From contig NZ_WNZW01000006.1 of assembly GCF_009725165.1 (NCBI RefSeq), positions 62,001 through 126,000 of the forward strand: a DNA stretch of 64,000 nt, read 5' to 3'. Of the stretch, positions 17,965 through 25,834 are shown one piece after another. The notes under the pieces were generated by a model. That model was not told the origin of the DNA. It ran no database searches and saw only the letters and a list, made by a program, of their open reading frames with translations. Made by a program: the position numbers and the translations under genes. Positions within the stretch are counted from its first letter, which is position 1, and every line of letters starts with the position of its first letter. Source of the DNA: Paenibacillus woosongensis (GTDB lineage Bacteria; Bacillota; Bacilli; Paenibacillales; Paenibacillaceae).

Positions 17965-19104
17965 TCAATTCTTTCGCTGGATTGTTGTTAAATAAGCGAA
18001 TAGAGCGGTTATGATAGCAGTAAGAATGGTAGTGATTATTGTTGATATGTTGTTCTGAACCCATTGAGATATATTTTGAAAAAATGATTCGTTATTTACA
18101 GTAAGTTTATTTACTGTTCCACTTGCCGAAAATATGCCCCCTATTTTTGAATTTTTATCTACAGATAAATTAGAGTTAAGTTGATTTTTTGGATAATTCT
18201 TGGCTCCGACTGAGACTGCAGCATTAGGTATTTCATACTTTTGAGGTTCACCAGTCTTAAATACAGTTAGAACTGCATTCTCTTCTCCAACGATATCAAT
18301 CTCTTTTGAATAACCATTGTAACTCAATGTTTGGTTCTTCTCAGTTTGTATTTTGAACGAAAAAGGATGTTCTGTTAAAAATTCCAGCATGATAGATGGT
18401 TTCCCTTTTTGTGAATCATCATTAACAGATATTAATTGTATTTGCTGATTGATGGGTGTCTCCACATTTTTAAGGTATACCTGAACATGATATTTAAACA
18501 AGAGCGTTACATCCGATTCGGTTGATAAACTCCAAACAGTTTTGCTCCTTATGGGTACAGTCTCACTTTTATCCGACCAATCAATGGACTTACCTTGACC
18601 AACGTTTACTTGAAACCCACTGAGATATTCAGAATTATCATAATTATTATGTATCCCTAATGTGTCAAGTTCATTTAAACCATTAGACTCGATCAATACA
18701 TTATTGTCTAATAAAAGATTTGGAATTGTTATATTAATATCATCAAAACTATCTCTACTAGTTGTGTAATCATAAACAATTCGTAGTTCATATGGAGCTA
18801 TGGTTTGGATCTCACCATTTACCTTTACAGAAAGGGGGGTAGTATTTGTCATTTCTCCCTGAGTAATATACAAGCTATCTGTAGTTGCCTTTAAGTGAAG
18901 TCCAAACATAGTATCTTTCAAAACAATATTGTTAGTATTAGTTTTATACGTAAACCAAGCATCTCTAGGAGTAAATATAAACAATAAGAAGATTACCCCA
19001 AACGTAATGAATACTAATAATATAGATGGGAAAATTCCTCCAATAAGTTTCGAATTACGTTTCTTCGTCCTTCTAAGGTAATCATCTATAATATCAAAAC
19101 TCAT
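17965..19104 (-). CDS. Unknown membrane protein with large central extracytoplasmic domain
   Basis: About 379 residues, not recognised. The N-terminal 25 residues are polar and basic (DDYLRRTKKRNSK). One membrane helix follows (about 22-44), then about 300 residues rich in beta-type sequence and N/T, and a second helix near the C terminus (about 355-375) followed by a short TTIQRKN tail. The big domain should lie outside the membrane. Start ATG 19104 has GAGG 8 nt upstream; the frame extends to 19125. No catalytic motif is visible. It lies between the two integrase fragments, so it is island cargo. Confidence 0.6.
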   Translation of the reverse strand: MSFDIIDDYLRRTKKRNSKLIGGIFPSILLVFITFGVIFLLFIFTPRDAWFTYKTNTNNIVLKDTMFGLHLKATTDSLYITQGEMTNTTPLSVKVNGEIQTIAPYELRIVYDYTTSRDSFDDINITIPNLLLDNNVLIESNGLNELDTLGIHNNYDNSEYLSGFQVNVGQGKSIDWSDKSETVPIRSKTVWSLSTESDVTLLFKYHVQVYLKNVETPINQQIQLISVNDDSQKGKPSIMLEFLTEHPFSFKIQTEKNQTLSYNGYSKEIDIVGEENAVLTVFKTGEPQKYEIPNAAVSVGAKNYPKNQLNSNLSVDKNSKIGGIFSASGTVNKLTVNNESFFQNISQWVQNNISTIITTILTAIITALFAYLTTIQRKN

Positions 19105-19125
19105 GTACACAACCTCACACATCAA

Positions 19126-19399
19126 TTTGTAAAAATCAGATTCATGTTAACATAATTTTTTACAAATTGATATTACGATTACATTAACTAGGGAGAATGA
19201 AGTGTTAAATAGTCCAGGGGTCTTTCCTGACACTCCAACAGCAGGTATCTGCTGCTTTCTTCTTTTAAATTTAATTTAACTATCTTGCCCCTTTTATTAA
19301 TTACATAATACAATTCCTGTTTTATTTAATTATTCATCCATGCGCCATAGTATGCCTAATTTGACACAGCTGGAAAGAATGACAGGAAGAACAGTCTCC
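19126..19399. other. Gene-free AT-rich stretch in island
   Basis: No gene or RNA seen. The gap ends at the 22-base element 19399-19420, which nearly repeats 15177-15198 (20 of 22 identical). Confidence 0.4.
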
Positions 19400-19529
19400 A
19401 TGAATGGATGAACCGTAGTTATTGTCTTTTTTGTATCAACATCTACTCTTCGTAAAGCAAGTATTTCACTTAGCCTCAATCTAGAGATGTGACAAGTTCG
19501 AAAGCAATATAGTATTTAATTAAACGTCA
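19400..19529 (-). pseudogene. Tyrosine integrase fragment (first catalytic Arg region), frameshifted
   Basis: Reading the minus strand gives RLIKYYIAFELVTS and, after a one-base frame change near 19486, LRLSEILALRRVDVDTKKTIT. Joined, this matches the TGLR-GEILALRW-D-D core of phage-type integrases, including the first catalytic Arg. There is no start codon and the frame is broken. It complements the C-terminal piece at 15136-15441; the two may be halves of one gene separated by the 4-kb cargo. Confidence 0.65.
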
Positions 19530-19611
19530 GTTCAAGAGAGATGGAGGTTATATTAAACATTAATCAGGGGTGACTCTTACCAAATCCAGTGAAAACCTAT
19601 AGGTTTAGTCT

Positions 19612-19728
19612 CTAGATCCAAGCGCGACTAATAATAACTAAGAGAATAAACAAAACGAGGATAACTCCTGTACTGGTCCAAATTCCAGCACCAGCACCGC
19701 AAGTCCCAGCTCCTGCAGCATATCCCAT
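19612..19728 (-). CDS. YjcZ-family sporulation peptide
   Basis: A 38-residue peptide: a Gly/Ala-rich start (MGYAAGAGTCGAGAG) then a single hydrophobic helix GVILVLFILLVII and a short tail. This is the layout of the many small YjcZ-type spore proteins of Bacillales. A strong ribosome site (GGAGGGAGG) lies 6 bases before ATG 19728. Probably expressed in sporulation and membrane or coat associated (family knowledge). Confidence 0.85.
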   Translation of the reverse strand: MGYAAGAGTCGAGAGIWTSTGVILVLFILLVIISRAWI

Positions 19729-19841
19729 ATTAGTTCCTCCCTCCTTTTCAATCTGACTTTAGGATATGCTCGCATCTTAAGAATAGATTGGACTTTTTAC
19801 TGCAAATAAAAATACGGTTTAGTTGCTCGCAAAGCTTAGCT

Positions 19842-20285
19842 TTAACCAATTTTTTTCGATAATAGGTAGCAGTTTACCAATGGCTCATATTTCTCAATTT
19901 GGTATCCCTGTTTATAATAAAACTGCTGAGCTTTATAATTAACTGCATCAACATATAAGTGGCTTTTGGAACATTTGTTTTTTAAGGCTAGAGACAAGGA
20001 CCTGTTCATTAATTTTGAGCCAATCCCTCTTTTTCTTGCATTTTTGTTTACGGCAAGCATGTCGACTATATGGGTATTGTCTAGGATAACAGAGTGGATA
20101 AAGCCTTGTGGCGGGGCATTGGGAGTCCGGGCATACACATATGTGTACCCTCTCTCTAAACGTTTATTAATTTCACGCTTATTGTATTTAACATCTGGAA
20201 ACGTCTTCTGGGAAAAAGGAATCAGTTCTGTTCGAATAAGGGCATGGATATGTTTTTGGTCATTTTTTCTACTCCGTCTAATCAT
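19842..20285 (-). CDS. GNAT family N-acetyltransferase
   Basis: 147 residues with the GNAT fold: an N-terminal IRRSRKNDQKHIHALI helix, and motif A at VDMLAVNKNARKRGIGSKLM, where R/K-x-x-G-I-G-S binds acetyl-CoA pyrophosphate. The C-terminal strand-helix AVNYKAQQFYYKQGYQIEKY is typical. The acceptor is unknown. It lies just inside the right boundary repeat of the island with no close operon partner. Confidence 0.88.
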   Translation of the reverse strand: MIRRSRKNDQKHIHALIRTELIPFSQKTFPDVKYNKREINKRLERGYTYVYARTPNAPPQGFIHSVILDNTHIVDMLAVNKNARKRGIGSKLMNRSLSLALKNKCSKSHLYVDAVNYKAQQFYYKQGYQIEKYEPLVNCYLLSKKIG

Positions 20286-20605
20286 GATGATACATCCTCC
20301 CCTTTGGCTTGTTACATTATATTAATAAGTTTATATGCCAAATGATTGGACCACAGCTTGGTGATATCTAATTTGATATTCTGATCAAGCTAAGCAACAT
20401 TATATACTTTGGTCAGATCGCCAGTACACCAACTCAATTCTATTATTAAAAGGGTGGGGCAACAACAGAAGGGTTGACTACTGGACTGAATATTAATGTT
20501 CTACCGACTTAGGATCCCATATAAAACTTAGTAGAACCTAAACTCTATAATAACCGTTATTTTATGTCTTCTAATACCTTAGATACCCCTTTAAATACAT
20601 ACGGT
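20286..20605. other. Gene-free stretch before attR
   Basis: No gene or RNA recognised; AT-rich sequence only. Confidence 0.4.
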
Positions 20606-20718
20606 AACGCATTCGTATACGTAGGTCGGGGGTTCGAGTCCCTTCACCAGAATCTTGCTAAAGTCAAGTATAGCGCGGCTTCCGAGGTTTTCGGAGGCTG
20701 CGCTTTTTTGCGTGGAAA
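20606..20718 (+). other. attR: right copy of tRNA-Thr 3' end and terminator
   Basis: About 113 bases closely match 14995-15106, from the anticodon stem through the T arm, the acceptor end and the GC-rich terminator hairpin. The 5' half of the tRNA is absent and the anticodon stem is damaged (TATACG for TAATGCG), so it is not a tRNA gene. Changes in the stem show the duplication is old. Confidence 0.85.
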
Positions 20719-20809
20719 GGGAACCTGGCTCTTACTCTGCTTATACGATATAGTTAGATTGATAGACATTTTGACCGTTTGAAACTAAGTAAATATAAGC
20801 ATATTTTGG

Positions 20810-20815
20810 TATAAT
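20810..20815 (+). promoter_or_regulatory. Extended -10 promoter of holin-like toxin
   Basis: TGGTATAAT gives an extended -10 (TATAAT at 20810-20815), about 60 bases before the toxin start; the -35 region is poor. Confidence 0.6.
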
Positions 20816-20875
20816 GGAGCTTGTACATGGAACTGGCTTAAAAGGACGGTCGGCTAGTCTCCCGGAAGGGAGGTG

Positions 20876-20995
20876 ATGCCTGTGGAGATTAAAGATGCTT
20901 TGACGATGACGATCAGCTTTGGAGGGCTTATTATTGCTCTGTTGACGCTGGTTGTGGCTATCGTTGTAGCAATTAATCAAAACACAAAGAAATAG
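20876..20995 (+). CDS. TxpA/BsrG-like (putative holin-like) toxin of a type I toxin-antitoxin module
   Basis: A 39-residue peptide. Residues 3-15 (VEIKDALTMTISF) and the following GGLIIALLTLVVAIVVAI helix with an NQNTKK polar end match the TxpA/BsrG/holin-like toxin family of Firmicutes. The start is ATG 20876 with a very strong AAGGGAGGTGATG site; GTG 20882 is an alternative. The gene has its own promoter, and a convergent antisense promoter lies downstream, the standard layout of these systems. It sits between two copies of the tRNA-Thr end, so it is mobile-element cargo. Confidence 0.8.
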   Translation: MPVEIKDALTMTISFGGLIIALLTLVVAIVVAINQNTKK

Positions 20996-21110
20996 ACCGC
21001 CCTAGGGATTAGGATTGCGGTCTATTTCGATTGCATTAAATCCTACAGCCGACCGCTCTTTAAAGCGGTAAGTGTACGGGGAGCCGTGTTGCTGCACGGC
21101 TCCTTAACTA
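20996..21110 (-). ncRNA. Predicted antisense antitoxin RNA
   Basis: A minus-strand promoter at 21116-21144 would start an RNA near 21109 that runs through hairpin GGAGCCGTGcagcaaCACGGCTCC (about 21079-21102), a second hairpin around CCGCTTTAAAGAGCGG (about 21053-21067), and into the 3' end of the toxin mRNA. The ACCGCCCTAGG...GCGGTCT hairpin at about 20996-21025 may end the toxin transcript. The antisense RNA's own end is not clear and may lie inside the toxin gene. Confidence 0.6.
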
Positions 21111-21115
21111 TTTTT

Positions 21116-21144
21116 ATCATAGCATAAGCATAATTATACCTCAA
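21116..21144 (-). promoter_or_regulatory. Promoter of antitoxin RNA
   Basis: On the minus strand TTGAGG (21144-21139), a 17-base spacer, and TATGAT (21121-21116): a good sigma-A promoter pointing back at the toxin gene. Confidence 0.75.
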
Positions 21145-21234
21145 CCTGGGAGTTCCATTTTATGTGGCTGGAAGCGAAGTGAGGAGGCACGGCATTCCAA
21201 ACGTCATGGAACGCTCATCCAGCAAGCCATCGGT

Positions 21235-21280
21235 TAATGTGTAGACCGGAGTTGAATTCCTTCGCTAGCATCCTTCTAAA
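21235..21280 (+). other. Third, degenerate copy of tRNA-Thr 3' end
   Basis: About 46 bases align with the tRNA-Thr T arm, acceptor end and trailer (TAATGtGTAG..CCGGaGTT..CTTCgCtAGCATC..CTAAA); roughly three quarters are identical. It closes a second segment (20719-21234) holding only the toxin-antitoxin module. Confidence 0.5.
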
Positions 21281-21284
21281 CGTA

Positions 21285-22187
21285 TTAATCCTCCTCCTCT
21301 ATAGCTAGAATCTCCCTTGCTGCTTCTATGAAAGATAAGATGATGGGTGAAAGCCATTTATCTTTATGCCATGACATCTGAGTATACACGTGCAGGTCAG
21401 GAATTTGCCATGGAAGGGCGACAAGCTCGCCTCGCTCCACTTCGGCTTTTGCTACGATTTCTGGAAGAAAGGCAATACCGATTCCTGAAATAGCACATTG
21501 TTTAATAGCTTCGGCACTTTGAAACTCTAAATAAGTGATGCTATCAATGCCCTCTTTCTCAAATGACCGGTCAAACATCGTTCGATAGGGGCAACCCTTT
21601 TCATTCGTCAGGAACACTTGTCCGTGAAAATCCTCCAGCTGCAGCACAGTTCGTTTCGCGAGCGGGTGGTCTGGAGCAGCGAAAAGGCGGAAGGTTTCTT
21701 CCACCAGCGGCTCCACGGCAAGTCCGCTCGAACGGATGGGCTCGTCCAACATAAAGACTATATCCGCAGTTCCCTCAAAGAGTGTCTGTTTGAGCTCTTG
21801 ATTGGGTACGGAGCGGAAGATGAGACGAACTCCCGGATGCTGCGAACGAAACCGTTGAAAGACAGCTGGAAGCCGGTAGGCGCAAATAACTTCATTGGCA
21901 CTTACCGTAAGGGTTCCGGTTAAATTTTCATTGTCATGAACGACACCGCGGGCTTCGTCCAATTTGTCTAAGACCCCTTGGATATGTGTTAAAAAGCGTT
22001 TCCCCGCCGTTGTGAGAACGAGCTGTTTGCCCAAGCGGTCAAAGAGACGAACCCCAAGCTCATCCTCCAATGCTTTGATTTGCATCGTGACGTTGGAGGG
22101 GACGTAATTTAGCACTTCCGCAGCCCGGCTGAAATTTAAAGTGGATGCCACCGTGCGGAACGTAATCAGTTGGCGCAGTTCCATCAT
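21285..22187 (-). CDS. LysR-family transcriptional regulator
   Basis: A 300-residue LTTR. The N-terminal helix-turn-helix is classical (MELRQLITFRTVASTLNFSRAAEVLNYVPSNVTMQIKALEDELG shows the order, residues 2-45), and the C-terminal substrate-binding domain spans about 90-295. ATG is at 22187 or 22184. It is divergent from the MetX-like hydrolase gene, with two matching palindromes in the 132-base gap, so it probably controls both itself and that enzyme. The effector is unknown. Confidence 0.93.
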   Translation of the reverse strand: MMELRQLITFRTVASTLNFSRAAEVLNYVPSNVTMQIKALEDELGVRLFDRLGKQLVLTTAGKRFLTHIQGVLDKLDEARGVVHDNENLTGTLTVSANEVICAYRLPAVFQRFRSQHPGVRLIFRSVPNQELKQTLFEGTADIVFMLDEPIRSSGLAVEPLVEETFRLFAAPDHPLAKRTVLQLEDFHGQVFLTNEKGCPYRTMFDRSFEKEGIDSITYLEFQSAEAIKQCAISGIGIAFLPEIVAKAEVERGELVALPWQIPDLHVYTQMSWHKDKWLSPIILSFIEAAREILAIEEED

Positions 22188-22203
22188 ACGATCCCCCTAT
22201 ACT

Positions 22204-22249
22204 TTCAATATTATTGAATAGTGCTATCAATTTCATTCAATTTTATTGA
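22204..22249. promoter_or_regulatory. Two LysR-type operator palindromes
   Basis: TTCAATA-T-TATTGAA (22204-22218) is a perfect 15-base palindrome. TCAAT-TTT-ATTGA (22237-22249) is a second with the same half-site, centres 32 bases apart, about three helical turns. Both fit the T-N11-A type of LTTR site between divergent genes. Confidence 0.65.
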
Positions 22250-22319
22250 GAGTATCACAGAACTATACTAACAACAAGAATAAAACATATGGTTTCTTTT
22301 TGAAGGGAGAGACACTACG

Positions 22320-23339
22320 ATGAATTATGAGATTTTTGATTTGGGTGACGTAACGCTGCAATCCGGGGTGACGTTGCCGGGCGCTTTTCTTGCTTATAAG
22401 ACCTATGGAAGATTGAATGAACAGAAAGATAATGTCATCGTCTATCCAACTGCTTTTGGCGATACGCATGTTCAAAATGAATGGCTGATTGGAAACGGCA
22501 TGGCACTGGATCCGCAAAAATATTTCATTATTGTTCCTAATCTGCTGGGCAACGGTTTATCTTCGTCTCCTACGAATACGCCGCCCCCGTTCGACAGGGC
22601 TAATTTTCCGCAGGTAACGATCTATGACAACGTTCAATTCCAGTATCGGCTGGTGACCGAAAAATTTGGCATTCGCAAGATCGCGCTTGTTGTTGGATGG
22701 TCGATGGGAGGCATTCAAGCATTCCAATGGGGGGCAAGTTATCCCGACATGGTGGAACGCATTGCACCTTTCGCTGGAGTTGCCAAGACCTGGCCCCACA
22801 CGTATGTGGTCCTGGACGGAATGAAAGCTGCGCTCATGGCTGCAGTCCGCTTCGATTCGAGTAAGATAAACCAGTTGACTTCTGCAGATATGCGCGCCGT
22901 TGGCAATGTCTATGCGGGATGGGGCGTATCTCAGGCGTTTTACAGGGAGGAACTTTATCGTGAGCTGGGATTTGACTCATTGTCAGATTTTATGGCTGGC
23001 GTCTGGGAAAATAGCTTTATGCAGATGGATCCGCACAATGTACTAGCCATGTTATGGACAGGGCAAAATGCGGATATCAGTGCAAACCCCGCCTATAACG
23101 GAGATTTCGATAAGGCGCTCAGAAGCATTAAAGCGCTGGCCTGTGTCATGCCAGGAAGCACGGATCTTTTCTGTACGGCGGACGATAACGAATACGAGGT
23201 TAAGCGTATGCCTAGTGCTGTTATTCATCCGATCGAGTCGATTTGGGGCCATTTTGCGGGCCGCGGAATCAACAGTGCCGATAATCAATTTATTGATGAC
23301 AACCTGAAACGCCTGCTCACGCTTAGTGCAAACGGATAG
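22320..23339 (+). CDS. MetX-like alpha/beta hydrolase (acyltransferase fold)
   Basis: A 339-residue alpha/beta-hydrolase of the homoserine O-acetyltransferase-like group. The N terminus has SGVTLPGAFLAYKTYGRLNEQKDNVIVYPTAF, the nucleophile elbow is GWSMGG (Ser128), and the likely acid and base are in GSTDLF and IWGHFAG near the C terminus. ATG 22320 follows GAAGGGAGAG. The oxyanion and lid regions resemble MetX but many members are simple hydrolases, so I do not call metX. Divergent from a LysR gene that probably regulates it. Confidence 0.82.
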   Translation: MNYEIFDLGDVTLQSGVTLPGAFLAYKTYGRLNEQKDNVIVYPTAFGDTHVQNEWLIGNGMALDPQKYFIIVPNLLGNGLSSSPTNTPPPFDRANFPQVTIYDNVQFQYRLVTEKFGIRKIALVVGWSMGGIQAFQWGASYPDMVERIAPFAGVAKTWPHTYVVLDGMKAALMAAVRFDSSKINQLTSADMRAVGNVYAGWGVSQAFYREELYRELGFDSLSDFMAGVWENSFMQMDPHNVLAMLWTGQNADISANPAYNGDFDKALRSIKALACVMPGSTDLFCTADDNEYEVKRMPSAVIHPIESIWGHFAGRGINSADNQFIDDNLKRLLTLSANG

Positions 23340-23469
23340 ATCATTCATTACTAGCATTGGAAGATTCTATGGTCAGTCTAAAACCACACAAAAAGTAAGG
23401 GGTTAACAGTGGGTTGAGCTATTTATCATGGTAAGATAAGCAATAGGATGAAGGAGAGGAGTAAGCAAG

Positions 23470-24249
23470 ATGAAGAAAATTGTATTGTTATTATCGATAT
23501 TTATATGTGTACTGGCATTTCCTAATCAAATATTTGCTAATTCGCAGGAAATTACAGTTATTATTCATGGGGAGATGCAACAATATGATCAACCGCCAAT
23601 CTTACAGAATGGGAGAACATTAGTACCGCTAAGAGGGATTTTTGAAACATTGGGTGCAACCGTACATTGGAACCAGACAGAAGAAACAGTAACAGCATTT
23701 AAAGGCGATAGAACGATCCAACTTACCATTGGTTCAAAACAAGCTAAAATCAATGAACAATTACATAATTTAGACGTAGCAGCCAAAACAGTCAATAATC
23801 GCACAATGGTTCCATTACGTTTCATTGGGGAAGCGCTAGGCGAGGACGTTCTCTGGGAACAAGCCACAAGAACAGTTTATATAGGAAATAGGGTAGAACC
23901 AACCACAGAATCTGCGAATAAATGGATCGAGAAGGTAAGGGATATTTATGAAGATTTAGGTACACAGATTTCCGCAGATGATTATTCTTTTACTGCTGCA
24001 GGTAATGGTATTAGTCAAGCTTTTATAAATCAGGGGAACGGTAACCATAAATTATTTATTCACGATACTGGGGATTCGAATAATTTCACAGTGGCTGCAC
24101 AGGTGGCAATCAAATTAGGCGGCAGTGGTGATGCTAGTAAAATTGCTGCTGCTATTGATACGGCATTTAAGGGCGAATCTGGAGGACCAGTTAAACTTGG
24201 TAACGTAACCGTATCTCCTGCTGGACGAGGGGTTATTTTAAGTTGGTAG
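23470..24249 (+). CDS. Secreted protein with copper-amine-oxidase-N-type domain
   Basis: 259 residues. The signal peptide is KKIVLLLSIFICVLAFPNQIFANS with cleavage near residue 24. Residues 30-145 contain two copies of the 'NGRTLVPLRGIFETLGA' / 'NNRTMVPLRFIGEALGE' repeat followed by V.W......V, the copper-amine-oxidase N-like domain found in many Paenibacillus surface proteins. The C-terminal 110 residues are unrecognised and carry no catalytic motif. GGAGAGGAG precedes ATG 23470. Monocistronic, with a strong terminator. Confidence 0.85.
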   Translation: MKKIVLLLSIFICVLAFPNQIFANSQEITVIIHGEMQQYDQPPILQNGRTLVPLRGIFETLGATVHWNQTEETVTAFKGDRTIQLTIGSKQAKINEQLHNLDVAAKTVNNRTMVPLRFIGEALGEDVLWEQATRTVYIGNRVEPTTESANKWIEKVRDIYEDLGTQISADDYSFTAAGNGISQAFINQGNGNHKLFIHDTGDSNNFTVAAQVAIKLGGSGDASKIAAAIDTAFKGESGGPVKLGNVTVSPAGRGVILSW

Positions 24250-24297
24250 ATATAAGCTGTTGAAAGAGGAATTCAAATTAGCTGGTGAAATATAAGC

Positions 24298-24332
24298 GAC
24301 CACCTCGGTTATAGCCTAGGTGGTCTTTTTTT
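24298..24332 (+). terminator. Terminator
   Basis: GACCACCT (24298-24305) pairs with AGGTGGTC (24318-24325), followed by seven T. Confidence 0.9.
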
Positions 24333-24456
24333 ACCTTGAATAAGGTGATATGTCTGAGTTAATATAGAAACATACGTTCTTGTTTGTGCTATCAATCCCG
24401 CGGTATTTCAACGACAGCAGGATACAGTCAGCAAGCCGGAAGGGATGTGATGACAA

Positions 24457-25212
24457 TTGAATAAACAGGGACACTCTGCATTAGCCTTACTTGCGGGATC
24501 GGCTACTTCTGCAGCTGCCCTAACGGCTTCCCCAATGAGTACCACTTTGGAGGTTATTGGCTTCGCTGGAGTGATATGCGCAGCTTCGATCGTGGGGGGC
24601 CTTGCTCCGGATTTAGATCATAAAACGAGTACGGCGAGCCAGAAGCTCCAGCTGTCATTGGGGAAGAGAAAGCTCATGCGGGCATTGTCGGGGATATTCC
24701 TAGTCATAGGATGCGTATGGATTCTGCTAGGCTGCTCCATACAAGCCGGGGCGATTTGGATTGGCGCCGGTATTATGGCTGGCTGCTTGGCAAGGCTCCG
24801 GACGATCATACTTATCGCTAGCGGTACTTTGATGCTGATGGGGTATTTCGTTTACGACTGGCACTGGATGGCCCTTTTTGCGGGAATTGCTCTGCTCATC
24901 ATGCCGTTCGTAAAACACCGTTGGATCATTCATTCGCCTGAGTTTGCAATCGTCCTAAGTTTGGGACTCTTCGTCTTTGGCAGTCAGTACTCAGGATGGG
25001 TGATGGCAAGTTGTCTAGGGTTTATTGCGGGCTGGTGGTCTCATTTATTTGGAGATATTTTTGGGAGTGACGGGATACGATCCCTATTTGTTCCGAAGTT
25101 TAAAATAGCTCTGCGTTTATTCGATAACGGAGGAGCTGCCGAACGGATGATTTCTAAACTGTGTCATTTACTCAGCATTGTGGTCTGGGTAATTTATGGG
25201 CTTGCCCTCTGA
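24457..25212 (+). CDS. YdjM/DUF457-type membrane protein (metal-dependent hydrolase family)
   Basis: 251 residues, about six membrane segments. The N terminus MNKQGHSALALLAG and the GGLAPDLDHKTS segment (near residue 48) contain the His and Asp pattern of the YdjM/DUF457 membrane metal-dependent hydrolases, and a later WWSHLFGDIFGSDG holds another HxxxD. The substrate is unknown; E. coli YdjM is SOS-linked. Start is TTG 24457 after an AAGGGATGTGATG site. It converges with a small His-rich gene. Confidence 0.8.
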   Translation: MNKQGHSALALLAGSATSAAALTASPMSTTLEVIGFAGVICAASIVGGLAPDLDHKTSTASQKLQLSLGKRKLMRALSGIFLVIGCVWILLGCSIQAGAIWIGAGIMAGCLARLRTIILIASGTLMLMGYFVYDWHWMALFAGIALLIMPFVKHRWIIHSPEFAIVLSLGLFVFGSQYSGWVMASCLGFIAGWWSHLFGDIFGSDGIRSLFVPKFKIALRLFDNGGAAERMISKLCHLLSIVVWVIYGLAL

Positions 25213-25231
25213 AGCTTGGTCCCCTCTATAT

Positions 25232-25303
25232 AAAAAAAGGCGAGAATGTAACGCTTGCGGATATATATTCACATATAAATCCGGGCGTAACTGTCTCGCC
25301 TTA
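25232..25303. terminator. Shared terminator hairpin
   Basis: AAGGCGAGA (25238-25246) pairs with TCTCGCCTT (25294-25302) around a partly self-complementary centre. The A7 run at 25232-25238 makes it a good terminator for the minus-strand gene and a weaker one for the plus strand. Confidence 0.65.
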
Positions 25304-25326
25304 GTTTTGTTCTCTTCGTTTAAATA

Positions 25327-25518
25327 TCATCGTGTAGTTTGCCCCGCTCGATCCGTACGGTAGTAGTGATGATGGTAATGATGATGATGGTGTATGAAAT
25401 GAGGCCCATGATGGGTATAGCCATGGTAGTGGGGATGATGTCCATGCCAAGAGCCAGGGTAGTATGGTTGAGGGTCTCTTTGTTGAGATTCTTGAACGCT
25501 GAAATATTCTTTATTCAT
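25327..25518 (-). CDS. Small histidine-rich protein
   Basis: 63 residues: a polar start (MNKEYFSVQESQQRDPQP) then a core rich in His and Tyr (HHHHHYHHHYY) and a basic end. ATG 25518 has a good AAAGGAG site 7 bases away, so it is a real gene. Similar His/Tyr-rich peptides occur in spore coats and metal-binding roles of Bacillales; the role here is unknown. Confidence 0.65.
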   Translation of the reverse strand: MNKEYFSVQESQQRDPQPYYPGSWHGHHPHYHGYTHHGPHFIHHHHHYHHHYYRTDRAGQTTR

Positions 25519-25834
25519 TGCTTTTCTCCTTTCGGTGAGTAATTAGTTCATCTTATGGACGGCAATGGATTCATGATACTTGACCTAAAGAAATTGGGCT
25601 ATTTATGCCGACTCTGGGTTTTTCTCAGATTTGCGTATTCGTAAAAATAATCCCTCCGATCTATTGAGAAATATTTACATATCATATAGATTATGTGTAT
25701 ATAACGTTATAATGTTTTGGGGAGATCATTATCGGTATAACAAAGCTGACACGCAAATGAAGGGAGGTGATGTTTCCGTTTTGCGTGGAGAGACAGAAAC
25801 CTTGCTGATCATTTCATGGGGAGGGGTTTAGTAG
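25519..25834 (+). other. Leader of the chitinase gene, with holin-toxin-like remnant
   Basis: Upstream of the chitinase is a 316-base stretch containing TATAAT at 25708-25713 and a strong AGGGAGGTGATG site at 25761-25772. The frame after it (25772-25831) reads VSVLRGETETLLIISWGGV, like the first part of TxpA/BsrG-type toxins, then stops three bases before the chitinase ATG. It lacks ATG, GTG or TTG at the right place and the membrane helix. I regard it as a relic. Confidence 0.35.

Noticed and set aside
20606..20690. Second tRNA-Thr gene
   Set aside because: The 5' half (acceptor and D arm) is absent and the anticodon stem is damaged, so it is an att duplication.
20564..20782. 72-residue plus-strand frame
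   Set aside because: It runs across the attR copy of the tRNA end and its terminator, with no ribosome site.
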